From NCBI GenBank assembly GCA_022702545.1, contig JAHRBC010000006.1, forward strand, positions 558,001-622,000: DNA of 64,000 bases, read 5' to 3'. Source of the DNA: Phycomyces nitens (Eukaryota; Mucoromycota; Mucoromycetes; Mucorales; Phycomycetaceae). Shown here in pieces: positions 1-11,163 of the stretch; within the stretch, counting starts at the first letter, position 1; every line of letters begins with the position of its first letter. The notes beneath the pieces were generated by a model. That model saw only the letters and a program-made list of their open reading frames with translations. It was not told where the DNA came from and made no database searches. A program made the position numbers and the translations under genes.

Positions 1-1216
1 CTGTATTGCCCATACCGTAACTCTACAAAGTTTTTTCTTGTGGTTCAAAAGGAGTGTACCAAAATCAAAGATCGAGGAGGACCACCTTGGCATGGGGAAA
101 AATACTAAATTAAGAATAATGCAAATGTTGTTGGTTCAATCTCTTTCTCTTTCTCTCGAATAATATTCATGTACATACAAATTGATCCTTGGCCAAGCTA
201 TTACTAATAAGCCAAAGGTATATATTATGTTGTTGATTAATATATATATATATTTTATAATATTGCTAGCTTGTATTCTACCTAGACCTTGTTTATCCAA
301 GTTTAACAACAATCTAATCCTAAACCAAAAAGATTTTCTTAAAAAAAAGAGGTTTCTCATGTCCATATTTTTCTTTTTGACAAAACCGATAGTCTAAATA
401 TCCCATTCTACCTCCTGCAGCCATGATGATATGCTATCCTGTCTCTACTCCGTCAAGAAAGACAAAAAGAGTAACCAGAATGGAATCTAAAGTGTTGTCT
501 CTCCATCTTATGGCTTTATAGCGATCAAGGAGATCACCAGAAGCCTAGAACTGACTAGTATTATGTCTTCATTTTCATTAAAGGTAAACCTTTTTGGTGC
601 CTTTACGAGTGCTACGGGATTAGAGTTGATTGAAAAGAAATGAATCTCAATTACCAGAACTTGTCTCTCGGAGCATATTTCCGATAGCCATTTCTACAGA
701 CCTCTTTTGTTATCAATCTTTATTATTCCCTCTTTTATTTTTATTACCGTGTTTTGGCTATATAGATCCAGACAGTAAGTTTTTTGCAGTGTAATGTCGT
801 GAAATTTATTGGCAATTCTCCAAGTGTCTTGGCCATATGTTACCAGTCTTTTTAAGCTTGGGCTACAGTGTCACAAAGGTCATGTAACGCACGATCCATC
901 AGACTAGTGACCATGAGATAGCATCGTGTCTCTCTTTGCTCTTTCCAAACCATTTTCACACAAACTTGCGTTTAATTTATATTTGTGTTGCAGAAATACA
1001 AAAAATGCCATGTAGCTAAAGATATATACATATTTATGTGTGTGTGTCTCCAGCATACAACCTTGGCACTTGAATTCTAAAATCAGGAATGATGCTGCCT
1101 TTCTCTCTCTCTCTCACGCACACATACATTCATACATACATACGTTAGTACACTTTATATATATATTTATTTTCAATCAATATCTTAATATATATTTCAC
1201 TCTATCCAGCCTGGCC
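1..1216. other. Gene-free AT-rich stretch
   Basis: No convincing coding exon was seen on either strand. The stretch holds short CT and CA/TG microsatellites (about 1020-1145) and AT-rich DNA. It lies downstream of the DUF2009 gene, so its right end probably contains that gene's 3' UTR and poly(A) signals. Confidence 0.5.
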
Positions 1217-1753
1217 TAATTCCAATCCTCTCCATCAAATCCAATGAATCCCTATATAGTGGTGTGAGTACCATATAAAAAAAGAAAAACCATCTTGTCT
1301 TACCGTCAACAAGAAGATGGGAAAGTATTTTTTCTTTTCGATCAATGAACACCCTACAATACACGTCAGATACCGTCATGAAAACCCATGTTACCTACAG
1401 TTCCAAGCAGACGTCAATCGACCGTCAATACAGCTTCCGGCATCAAAGTAATTGTCTCCCCCTGATCCATCAAATCCAAATCGAAAAAAGTCATCTAAAC
1501 ACAAGTACAACGTATGGCAAGTCAGTTTAGCTCATCATAATCATCATCATTATCATTAAAGACATCCAGAAAAAAAAAGACTTACAGAGAATGTCCTTTT
1601 TGCACTTGTCTACACCACCAAATGTATCTTCCACATAGCTCTCGAGCTCCTTATCTTGGTCTAGGCAGTCTAGTCTGTCAAGGGTTCTGATGATCGGTGT
1701 CAAGATGCGAGACACTTGGTTGTACTGTATATTGTCATTAGTATTATTTAAAA

Positions 1754-1795
<42 letters not shown>

Positions 1796-3336
1796 GTTTA
1801 CCTTGTCAATAAACATGAATGAATTCGGAACATTCTTGTCACCCAGATGGACAGCACTGCTTCCAACCCAAGATCCTCCTCTCTTTTGAGCACGTCCAAG
1901 GATCTTTTGCATTGCACGTCCAACACCAGGGCAGGTCTGTATACGCTGCAATCCCTGTCCTGTGTTGGTGAGTCTGTAGGGACTGGAGGAAAGCAGATCG
2001 CTATCGGCCAGACTCCAGAGCATAAACATCTCATGCACAATCTCACGCCACAAGCCAAGAGATTGATGCACATATGCGTATTGACTCGAATGGGTATGGG
2101 TCAATCGATGGCCATGTCTGCCTGCCATGATGGCAAGCGAGTAGTTTGTCTCGGCCTTTGCTGGATTAAAGTACTTTGAAAGATACTTTGACATGCGTTC
2201 ACAGGGATCTCTACGATGCTGGTTATTCAAACCATACCAATAACCATATGTTTATCTATATATATAAATATTACCTGTTGGCTTTGAGATACGCATGGTT
2301 ATCTGACAGGGAAGACAGACATCTCTCAATGTCCTCTGCAGAGATATCACTGTTTGCATACTTTTTGCCCAGTTGCTCTACCGCACGTCTCTTTCGCTGG
2401 ACCTCTGCATCAATCTGCTCTCTGGTCTTGTGCTCAGGAGCAATTTCTCTTGTTGCCAGAGCAACCAAATCATCATGAAGCACATCTACCCTGTTCCTCT
2501 TCTTCAAAAACTCATAGACTGTCCTGATGGGAATCACACAAGAGAATCCCAAGAGCTCCTCTACTTCTGGAACCACAGAATCCTAAATAACCCACCCATT
2601 CAATCATCAGCACAAACCCTATCCACAAAACAGTCGCCTACCATCAGCATGTGCATAAGCTTTCCATAATTCGAACGCATCTTTTCGGGATTCATGATCT
2701 TGAACCTATTTACATTTACGCACATCATTCAGCCCAAGAAGTACCATCTCCGAGCAATAAATACCTACCGTCTTCCTACTTCAAATACACGCTGGAAAAA
2801 TGCTTCGTTTTCTTTAATGTTGCGTTTTGCAAAGAGACGGCTTCCAAGCTTATAGTCTCCAGACACCAGGAGTCCTGATATGACTGCACAAATGTCTTTG
2901 ATCTGAACTACGATTCGCTTGGCCTTGTTGGAGTAGGAAATGATGTCGATCTTGTCTTGACGTATGGCCAAATGGTTAATCCTGAACTAAAGTCATTCAA
3001 TAGCACACTTACCAGTATATTCAGACACATTAAGGGCTGCCTCGAGTCTATAGCACAAATGTTCATATCCTTGGTTCTGACCAGGTATGTGTTTTTGATA
3101 ATACTTACAGTCGTAGCATATTTCTCTCCTTTTCATCCAGTCGAAGAGGAACGGTTTTTGCTCTTCAAAAACCAATTAGCCTTTTTGGACCCCCCCTCCC
3201 CCACCTTCCCACCTTGGATGTCTATAGTCAACTCACCTTGCTGTCATCCATTCCCCCAAAGTCGCACCTCCACCACTAATCACAGTTCCATCCAATTCGC
3301 CAGAGCTAGTCAATGTACTGCTGCTGCCCTTGATTG

Positions 3337-3379
<43 letters not shown>

Positions 3380-3416
3380 TTGAATGGCTATATTCAATTG
3401 CCTGTCTCTTGATATC

Positions 3417-3448
<32 letters not shown>

Positions 3449-4004
3449 GGGCTTACCTCATTATTTGACAAGAGAATCTCAGTCACATCGCCGTTGACTG
3501 CTGGTTCGCTTGAGCCATTAACAGTAGGCTTTACAATCAAATTCTTCATGGTGTGTTTACGTCGATTGCCAGTACGATGAAGCATGGCTAATATATATAT
3601 ACATATATACATATAAAGTGAATATAGAGAAGTCTGAGCGAATTGTAATGTAAACACATACCATGACACACTTCACAAAAGTCTTCATCACACTGTTCAC
3701 AAAAGACTGACGCCTAGAGCCCAAAAGAGAAAAACAAAACAAAAACATACGCGATTAGTGACAGACCATCAATTGTGCTTGCAAGTTTGATTTTCTTCTT
3801 CTTTTTTCTTTCTTCTTTTTTCTCAAAAAGAAGATTAACAATAGAGTCTTGATGGCAAGTAGATTTTATGATTGCTATTTTGAAAAAATAATACGATTGC
3901 CAACATGTAAAGTGTCTTTGATTCAATTGCGACAATAAACTATGGAGACAAACCTCTTGATCCTTGCACTCCACACAAAAAACTGGAGTGTTATTTAGAG
4001 ACAT
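1217..4004 (-). CDS. DUF2009/UPF0652 family protein with N-terminal B-box-like zinc finger
   Basis: A split gene of about 600 residues, spliced by eye. Exons 1-2 join into a Cys-rich finger, FCVECKDQEASVFCEQCDED followed by FCEVCH, which looks like a B-box/ZZ-type zinc site. Later exons carry the hallmarks of the DUF2009 (UPF0652) family: SSGELDGTVISGGGATLGEW, LLEAALNVSEYTDK, NTGQGLQRIQ, WVGSSAVHLGDKNVPNSFMF, GSCIDGRLTSAWNWCS and the C-terminus FPIFLLTGFIGFDGEDWN before the stop. The start at 4004 is the first ATG, just ahead of the finger. The family is found across eukaryotes without an assigned biochemical function, so none is given here. The gene is divergent from the ankyrin gene at 4235. 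One intron holds a 37-nt poly-T tract (+ strand 3339-3375) and another a long TA repeat. Family assignment is firm; individual splice sites are inferred. Confidence 0.85.
3339..3375 (+). repeat. Poly-T tract, 37 nt
   Basis: An uninterrupted run of T on the plus strand, lying inside an intron of the minus-strand DUF2009 gene, where it reads as poly-A upstream of the acceptor. It may be length-polymorphic or an assembly uncertainty. Confidence 0.9.
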
Positions 4005-4234
4005 TGTATTGTGATGGCGAGGTGTCTATATGTTTTGTTTCTTTTTTTTTTATTATAATTATTATTATTATTATTTTTGCACAGGTTTAAGCACTCATGC
4101 CAACTTTTTTTTTTTTTTTTTTTTGGGGGATTATTTTTTCTATTTTTGAAAAAAATAAAAAAAAAAATAGTCGTAAAAATCGCCATATAGAATGTCCTCT
4201 AATCAGGCACGTGACAAGGAACTATTATGCTACC
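4005..4234. promoter_or_regulatory. Shared divergent promoter region (DUF2009 / ankyrin gene)
   Basis: A 230-bp interval between two divergent start codons. It contains poly-T/poly-A tracts, typical of nucleosome-depleted fungal promoters. No specific factor site can be named. Confidence 0.4.
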
Positions 4235-5565
4235 ATGCACACTTTTGCTTCTTTACATGACATGAATCCAAAAGTGTTCAAGAGGATTATAAAGAATCTA
4301 GAGGATCTTGGGCAGATTGAGAATATATTGCAGGAATCAAGGCTGAATGGCACCTTGACTAGTGTAATTAATAAAAAAGATTCCCATGGCGATGCAATTG
4401 TTCATTATGCTGCCAGAGCTCATGCTTTGGATCTGCTGAGGCTACTGTACAGATATGGAGCTGATATGGAATCTATCAATGACCATGGTAGGTAGTATGG
4501 CTAAAAGAAAGAAGAAGAAAAAAGTGGAATGATGAATATGACATTCAAGAAAGAATTAAGTGATATAGTTTCTTAGGTAGACGGCCTATACATGAAGCTA
4601 TCGATAGTTATGATTGTCTAGTGTTTCTTGTGAATGAATGCCATGTTGATGTCAATGCATCCAAACGAGGCGGCTGGACGCCTGTCATGATTTCAGGTAG
4701 CCTTTATTTTTCTTTTTTTGGATCAAGAGTCTAGATTATATAGTCAATTAATACCGTCTTGTAAATACAGCCATGAAAGGGTACTTACAAAGTGTCTATT
4801 TACTTTGCAATACAAAGGCCTTGTTGAATCTGTCTACTAAAGATGGCAGGACAGCCCTCCACTTGGCAGTGCAGAATGGTAAGACTTGGGGACGTGGATA
4901 TCAATATGAATTGACTTTGGATGCTGTTAAAAGGCCATGTTGAAATCTCAAAGTTTCTAGCAGAAAAGTGCCCTGCTGCAATCACAATGAGTACAACATC
5001 TGGAAGGTGGCCTCTACAGGTGGCTGCAGCTCTTCAGGACGCACCTGAAGCAGCGTATGAAATCACAGTCAGTCTGATGGACAATGCATCTGTTCCCTTG
5101 CCAGAGCTGCTCCAGCACAAGGATAAGTCTGGTGGACATATCCTACAGGATGCAGTTGTTTCTCACAACCAGAGATTGGTAGAGCATCTACTGGGAAATG
5201 GAGCACTTGCAGATGAACCAGACTCTTTGGGTCGTACAGTTGTACATCATGCAGCTATGTTGGGATACACAGATGTGCTTGTTATGCTGTCTAAAGAATC
5301 ACACTGTTTGGGGTGGAACACACTCGATACATGGGATCATTGGTCTCCGTTAATGCACGCCTCAAAAGAAGGCCATCTCGATACCGTCTGTTTTCTGCTA
5401 AAAGTAGGAGCAGATAAGAACATACGGGATAGGCAGGGCAGAACTGCTGGGGAACTAGGTAAGTCAAGCCAAATTTTCTCAAGCTTAATTATCATGCTGA
5501 TACTTTGGATAGCTCTTCTTTGGAACCACAGTGATATAGCCGATCTGCTGGACCACAAGCCATAA
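4235..5565 (+). CDS. Ankyrin-repeat protein
   Basis: Five exons: 4235-4487, 4577-4696, 4771-4878, 4934-5458 and 5513-5565, giving about 352 residues. Splices keep frame and restore ankyrin consensus at each junction, for example NDHG joined to RRPIHEA, and LHLAVQNG joined to HVEISKFL. Repeat signatures include GDAIVHYAARAHALDLLRLL, GRTALHLAVQNGHVEI, GRTVVHHAAMLGYTDVLVML and SPLMHASKEGHLDTVCFLL. No other domain, signal peptide or membrane segment is apparent, so it is probably a soluble protein-binding scaffold. An ankyrin-only protein of this size could be a proteasome-chaperone-like adaptor (Nas6/gankyrin type), but the repeats alone do not establish that. The start chosen is the ATG in ACCATGC context at 4235; an ATG at 4262 is an alternative. 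Confidence 0.85.
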
Positions 5566-5603
5566 AATATTATCCTTTGGCACCAAGACATGTTGATATA
5601 TAA

Positions 5604-5638
<35 letters not shown>

Positions 5639-5899
5639 ACAGAGCCCTCTTTGTGTGTGTGTGTGTGTTGGTTGTGTAGTAAAATATCTTGCAGTCATTT
5701 AGGAAATAAAACAAACTATTATTAGTTTGTGCAAACAGTTGATAATAATCCCCAAGCTGCCAGTAATGGTGTAAATAGCCTTTCATACCGGATAAATAAT
5801 TCAAGATAATTTATCTTTATGTTGCACCAAATGCCTGTGGACATCTTTAAACAAGGTTTTCTTTATCAAATATTTGTGCTATAAACACCTCTGTGAATA

Positions 5900-5930
<31 letters not shown>
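5566..5930. other. Convergent intergenic spacer
   Basis: A 365-bp AT-rich spacer between two converging genes, with TAA/TAATAA trinucleotide runs (about 5609-5631 and 5903-5930) and a short GT repeat. It likely contains both poly(A) regions. No gene was seen. Confidence 0.5.
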
Positions 5931-6902
5931 CTAGAGTTCAACCACTTGATCAGCACCTGGAAAATGGGGGACCTGGAAGCCATATTTCTTGGCCAAGTGA
6001 GGAGGGACAAATCTACCACCCAAGAAGTGATGTTTGCCTCTAAAGTACTCTGCACACAGCTTTGGTGCAGTCAGAGAAACAAGAACACTTGGCTGGAAAG
6101 AAGCCTCTTCAGATGGTCCTTTCTCTACATCCCATCCAGAAGGTATATCTACAGATACAACAGGCAAACTAGTGTCCTGGAAGGCCTGGACGACATCCTT
6201 GAATGGGTCGCGTACTTGGCCATGGAAACTGAAGCCAAAGACGGCATCAATGATGACATCTGCTTCTTTAAGATGAGATGAAAACGATGTCTCATATACG
6301 GGCATATCCAGATTCCTGCATTGCTTTACAAGACGCTGGTAGAGATCCTTGTTTGGCTGTTTTGGATAGTATAAAGACGGCTTGTAACCAAAATGATGCA
6401 AGTGGCGAGCAGCAACCAATCCTAAACAACAACAACAACAACAGCAACAACAACAACAGCAACAACAACAAAAAAGCCATTGGTACATATTCATTGCACT
6501 TTCTTGAGCCATCCTTACCATCACCACCATTATTTCCTTAAAGACAAGAGAACAGTCAATATGGTCTGTTTGTACATCTTTACTGGCTTACCTGGTCCAA
6601 CACAGACAAGAACACGAGAGTACTGTTTGTTATCAAAGGTCTTTTGAACTGCTTGGGCAACACTGAGTCCAGCTAGAGAATTTTTTTTATAAATCTCCTT
6701 GTCTCTTTGTCGAAATCATTATTGAAATTATGCATCATCTTACCCAATTCCATGAGCTGATCAACTGAGAATCCACCAGAAGCTCCCATGAGCTCCTCAT
6801 CAATCACCTGGGCTACTTTTTGGGACAAATACTGCACAGAATTGCTTCCATTGATCAATATTGTCTATTTTCCAATGTGTTTTATATTACCTTTAATGAC
6901 AT
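5931..6902 (-). CDS. NAXE: NAD(P)H-hydrate epimerase (YjeF N-terminal domain)
   Basis: Metabolite-repair enzyme that epimerises R-NAD(P)HX to the S form so that the partner dehydratase can regenerate NAD(P)H. Spliced product of about 229 aa from five exons: 6902-6891 (12 nt, encoding MSLK), 6831-6744, 6672-6592, an 18-nt microexon at 6536-6519, and 6421-5931. The joined protein begins MSLKYLSQKVAQVIDEEL, matching the family N-terminus, continues FSVDQLMELAGLSVAQAV, then VCVGPGNNGGDGLVAARHL, which is the conserved substrate-binding loop. It continues through ADVIIDAVFGFSFHG and VVSVDIPSGWDVEKG, both family signatures. No obvious mitochondrial presequence is present. An intron next to the microexon contains a long GTT/CAA repeat. 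The gene is divergent from EMC1. Identity is firm; the two tiny exons are inferred from frame and conservation. Confidence 0.92.
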
Positions 6903-7321
6903 GTTCTAAAGGTAGCTGTCAAAGCTCATTTATGCAACCCTGGCTTTTATTGATATATATTCCACGCCATTAAAAAGTATTTGGACCAATTTATTTAATC
7001 TCAATGATTTATTCCAGTTTACCAATCCAATCCAATCCAATCCAATTCAATTCAAATAATTCACTATAGAATTATGGCTACCAATACCGTATATTATGAT
7101 TACAATGCCATATTAAAGAAAACAAGAGTATCAAACTGATATCTTGTACACAAGAATCTAGAATAATCTTTACAGTCTACCACAAAAAAAAACCACAAAC
7201 CACTTTATGCTTCGGCACCACAAATCTCAATCATCTTCTTTTTTTCCCGAGACTTGATTGGACTCGACGTCACCCGTTAACTCCGACGTGAATAAAGGTG
7301 TCTTTTATTTTATTTTTGGAA
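6903..7321. promoter_or_regulatory. Divergent intergenic region (NAXE / EMC1)
   Basis: A 419-bp interval between two divergent starts. It holds a short tandem CCAAT-like run (around 7022-7046, repeated CCAATC/CCAATT) and A-rich tracts. The repeated CCAAT could bind a HAP-type CCAAT factor, but this is only suggested by the motif. Confidence 0.35.
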
Positions 7322-10300
7322 ATGGAAAGGAAAGACCAAAAAGCGAGCATGGACACGATCATCCATAGGTCTAGGCCTATATTGTTTCTGCTCGGTCTAT
7401 TATGTCTCTTGTACATTGTCCCTGTATCAGCTCTATATAAATCCCAAGCAGGTGTATTTGACTGGTAAACTCTATAAACTCTGTAGCACATATCAGTCAT
7501 CTAACCTGGCATTATCAACCTTTTCTTTTGTCTAGGCATCAGAGTTGGATTGGAAAGTCTGTCTGGGCATCGAAGCTTGGGTCATCTCATATTACAGTCG
7601 TAACTGAGCGCAACGTATTGGGATCATTGAACATTGATAATGGCGCGTTGGGTAAGATGATGATAAATAGCCTTTTGGAATCTATACATTCAAAAGACAG
7701 AGAAAAAAGGGCCCTCCCTCCCAATATTAACAACCCAAATTTCCTTGCTGCATCCTACCTAGAATGGCGCCAGGTATTAGAAGAGAACATTGAACATGCC
7801 GAGATTACCAGCGGTGGTAAGGATCAAATCAAACAAGTATCCTTTATCGCTAAACTATGAATATAAAAGCCATCATTACATTGACTGACAAGGCTGGCCA
7901 TGCCCAATACTGGGATCGTACAACCGGAAGGCTAGTATGGGAGCGTTATTTTGGCAAGGGTAGCCAAGCTGGCCAATTCAAGGTTATTGCTTTGGAGAAT
8001 GGTCATGTAGCAATCTTTGATGGAAAGACCCTTTTCAATTTATCCGAAAACGGAGAAGAAGTCTGGTCTTGGGAGTTGGAGAATGGGTAAGACACTTTGT
8101 GAATTGCGAGAGACCAATATATCAAGACAATTAATTAACCTTGATAATACTGGTCTTAAAAAAAGTGCCGAGCATGTCCTTGCTCTTCATCCTTTGGTCG
8201 AGACTCTGTTTGTCATCACATACGATCAATCATCCACCATCTTCTCTACTGCGCTGAGCGTAACTACAGGAGAAGTGTTGACAACTGCACAGATCCCTTG
8301 CAATGCCAATATTGATGAAATTTCCATCATTGGAAGCTACATTATGTGGGTTGACAATGATGGTGTTAAATGGAACGAGATTGGTACTTCTTTGGTGGCC
8401 TTTGCAAGCACAACGGTAAATGCATGGCTTTTAATGTTATTTTATTTCAGAGTGGAAACAAGGATCTAATTGTGAAATCAATTGGGCTTTTAGGATCTGG
8501 TTGGCTCTATTGACTCCTTTGAAGTTGCTTCTCTCGAAACCCTTCGTTTGATTCCATCTGCCTGCAAGCCTGGGCTGGAAACATTTGTACTTGGTGCAGA
8601 GATTGAATTGGATGATCTTACTGGGGCCACCGCTGCAGCATTCCGACTCTCTGCTGATGGAAGCTCTTTGGAGCTGGTCAAGAGTCTAGGTGTTCGCGTA
8701 AGTGTTTAATTACAGAGACCGTTGGATATCCAGCTAATACACACACATATATATATGGCATAGAAATCATTTGATGCTGTAGATGTCTTGGACTCTTATG
8801 TCGCCGTATTCTCAAAGACTTCAAAGGATACCTTTGCTGTTGACATTTTGAACAATGATCCTTCTATTCAAAAGCACCAAATCCATATCTACCACGACTT
8901 TACCTTGACTGGTGATATTGTTCAGGCCAACATCCTCAGTATCTCTGATTTCCGCATATTCATTGTTACTTCTAGCGGCTCCACATTTGTCTACAGCAAG
9001 GATGTCATCGTCTGGTCGCGCGAAGAAGCAATGGCCCATGTTACCAACGCGGAATTCCTTGATCTTCCCGAGAAACAGCTCTGGACACAGATGGCTGACG
9101 AGATCTCCGAGACTCCTGAAGAACAAGCAGTCGTTGACCCTGTAACACGTTATGTTCGTCGTCTAACTACCCATATTGCCGAATTGCGCAAAGCTCCAGT
9201 ATGGGCATATAATCATATCACAAGCTTCTTAAGCCCAACCGTCCAGGAAAAGGCTAACCCTGCTGCTCTCTTGGCTGCTCAGGCCTGTTGGACAAACTCC
9301 TCCACCCAAAACGAAGTTCTTTATCGCGACAACTTTGGTTTCCGCAAGCTGTTGGTGTCCGTTACTGATACTGGCAAGGTTATTGCCCAGGACTCGGCTA
9401 ATAAGGGTGCAGTTGTCTGGAGCAGATACTTTGAGGACGTTGAGTTTGAGCATGTATTTGTGGTTCGCAACTCTGCTGTAAAGTTCCCTCCTCTGATTGT
9501 GGCAATTGGCCGTCAGAATGATGGTGGATACATTTACAATCACTTTTACCGCCTCAATGCTCTGACTGGTGAAGATTACATCTCCCAGATCCCAGAGTCA
9601 GAAGAGTTCTTTGAGCCTCAGTTGATCACTGAAGCTGGTGTTGACAAGGTTATGCGTCTGCCTGTTGAAGATCCTGAAGAACACACCCAGGTGTTGGCAA
9701 TCTATGAAGCTGGCACTAGCCGTATCTACATTTACCCCGACACAACTGGCTCACGCGAAGCATTCAAGAAGTTTATTCCCACTTTTTACTTTACTCATCA
9801 GTCCAAGCAGGGAGATTTCCGTGGTTTCCAGATTACCGAAGGATATCGCGGTAGTCTTACTGCATCTCCTGTCTGGACCCTCGGATTCCCTCAAGGAGAA
9901 GAGGTTGTTGCCATTTCAAGCCGTCAACCAGATGAAAAGGTCGCTTCCCTGGGCCGTGTTCTTGGCAACCGCAATGTTCTATACAAATACTTGAACCCTC
10001 ATATGTTTGCAATCATCACCACCATTCCAGAAAGTGAAACCCTTTTGGTTCGCCTTGTAGATGCGGTCAAGGGATCAATTCTTCATGAAGCTGTTCACAA
10101 GAATGCCGACACCATCAATAACGAGGTTCATGTCGTTCAAAGTGAAAACTGGATTGTCTACCACTACTGGAGCACTGGCCCTCAGGCAAAGGGCTATGTT
10201 GCTGTAGTCATGGAGCTTTACGAGGGAGAAAAGGAGAATGAACGGGTAGAAAGGTAAATGGAAATTCAACAAAGGACTTACTGGGACTAATTGCTGTATT

Positions 10301-10945
10301 CTGCTAGTACCGAGTTTTCTTCATTCGAGGATATCAAACCCCATGTCCAATCTACTGCATTTATATTCCCATACTCTGTTCGTACCATGGGTGTCACTAA
10401 CACAAGAATTGGTGTATCTACTCGTGAGATCATTTGTAAGTCTATACTATATTGGAAAGGTGAATATGTGTTTGACGGGTCTCTTGTACAGTTGCCCTGG
10501 GATCTGATCAAATACTGGGTGTTACCAAGCGACTCTTGGACACTCGTCGCCCTATGGATAAACCTAGCAAGGATGATATTGAAGAAGGCCTGATGCCGTA
10601 TGGACCAATCCCTGATGAACGCCGTGCCTTTTTGTCCTATACTGAAGAGGTAAACCATAATAAACAAGACATCCATCAATACTAAATGTCAACTTTTTTA
10701 AAAACAAGATTGCCGGTACAAACCACATCATTACTTCCCCCGCTCTTCTTGAATCGACTTCGCTTGTATTCGCCTATGGCCTGGATACATTCTATACTCG
10801 TTCATCACCCAGCAAGCAGTTTGATGTCTTGAGCGAGGATTTCTCCAAATCCCAGCTTCTCTTGACCATTGTGGGACTTATTGTAGGTATTCTCGTGGCA
10901 GGTCCCATGGTGCGTAGAAAACGTACGAATGGACTGTGGAAATAA
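7322..10945 (+). CDS. EMC1: ER membrane protein complex subunit 1
   Basis: Largest lumenal subunit of the EMC insertase, which inserts tail-anchored and polytopic proteins into the ER membrane. Ten exons: 7322-7464, 7536-7651, 7763-7816, 7870-8086, 8166-8415, 8494-8697, 8764-10253, 10308-10435, 10492-10649 and 10709-10945, giving about 998 aa, close to the usual size. The N-terminus has a hydrophobic signal segment (ILFLLGLLCLLYIVPVSALY) followed by the family opening QAGVFDWHQSWIGK. The N-terminal half is beta-propeller-like (WDRTTGRLVWERYFG). The C-terminal DUF1620 part includes FALGSDQILGVTKRLLDTRR, ESTSLVFAYGLDTFYTR and SPSKQFDVL, ending in a transmembrane helix (LLLTIVGLIVGILVAGP) and a short basic tail. 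The intron at 7652-7762 is 111 nt with an open frame and could be mistaken for coding. A second in-frame ATG lies at 7349. Confidence 0.93.
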
Positions 10946-11163
10946 GCACAGGAATCAATATAATAGGGTGTAAATGGTTTTTTTTTCTTCGATTTAATAA
11001 AACTTTAGAGTGTAAATTCGAGTCATGTATACCATATTTTCTTTCTTTCTTTCTTTCTTAAGAATCGCTTCTTTATTGTAATTTATATTAATATATATAT
11101 ATATTTATAGTTGATATCAAGATATATATCTATATATCATATATATCTATATGGTCATGGTCG

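Noticed and set aside
182..397. Overlapping short ORFs at the window start
   Set aside because: AT-rich, opposite-strand overlaps with no domain or codon structure; chance frames.
1798..2179. ORFs of 90-110 aa on other frames over the DUF2009 gene
   Set aside because: Shadows of the real minus-strand exon, which carries the conserved family motifs.
5931..6530. Poly-Cys N-terminal extension of the epimerase ORF
   Set aside because: It is translation of the intronic TTG/TGT repeat; splicing removes it.
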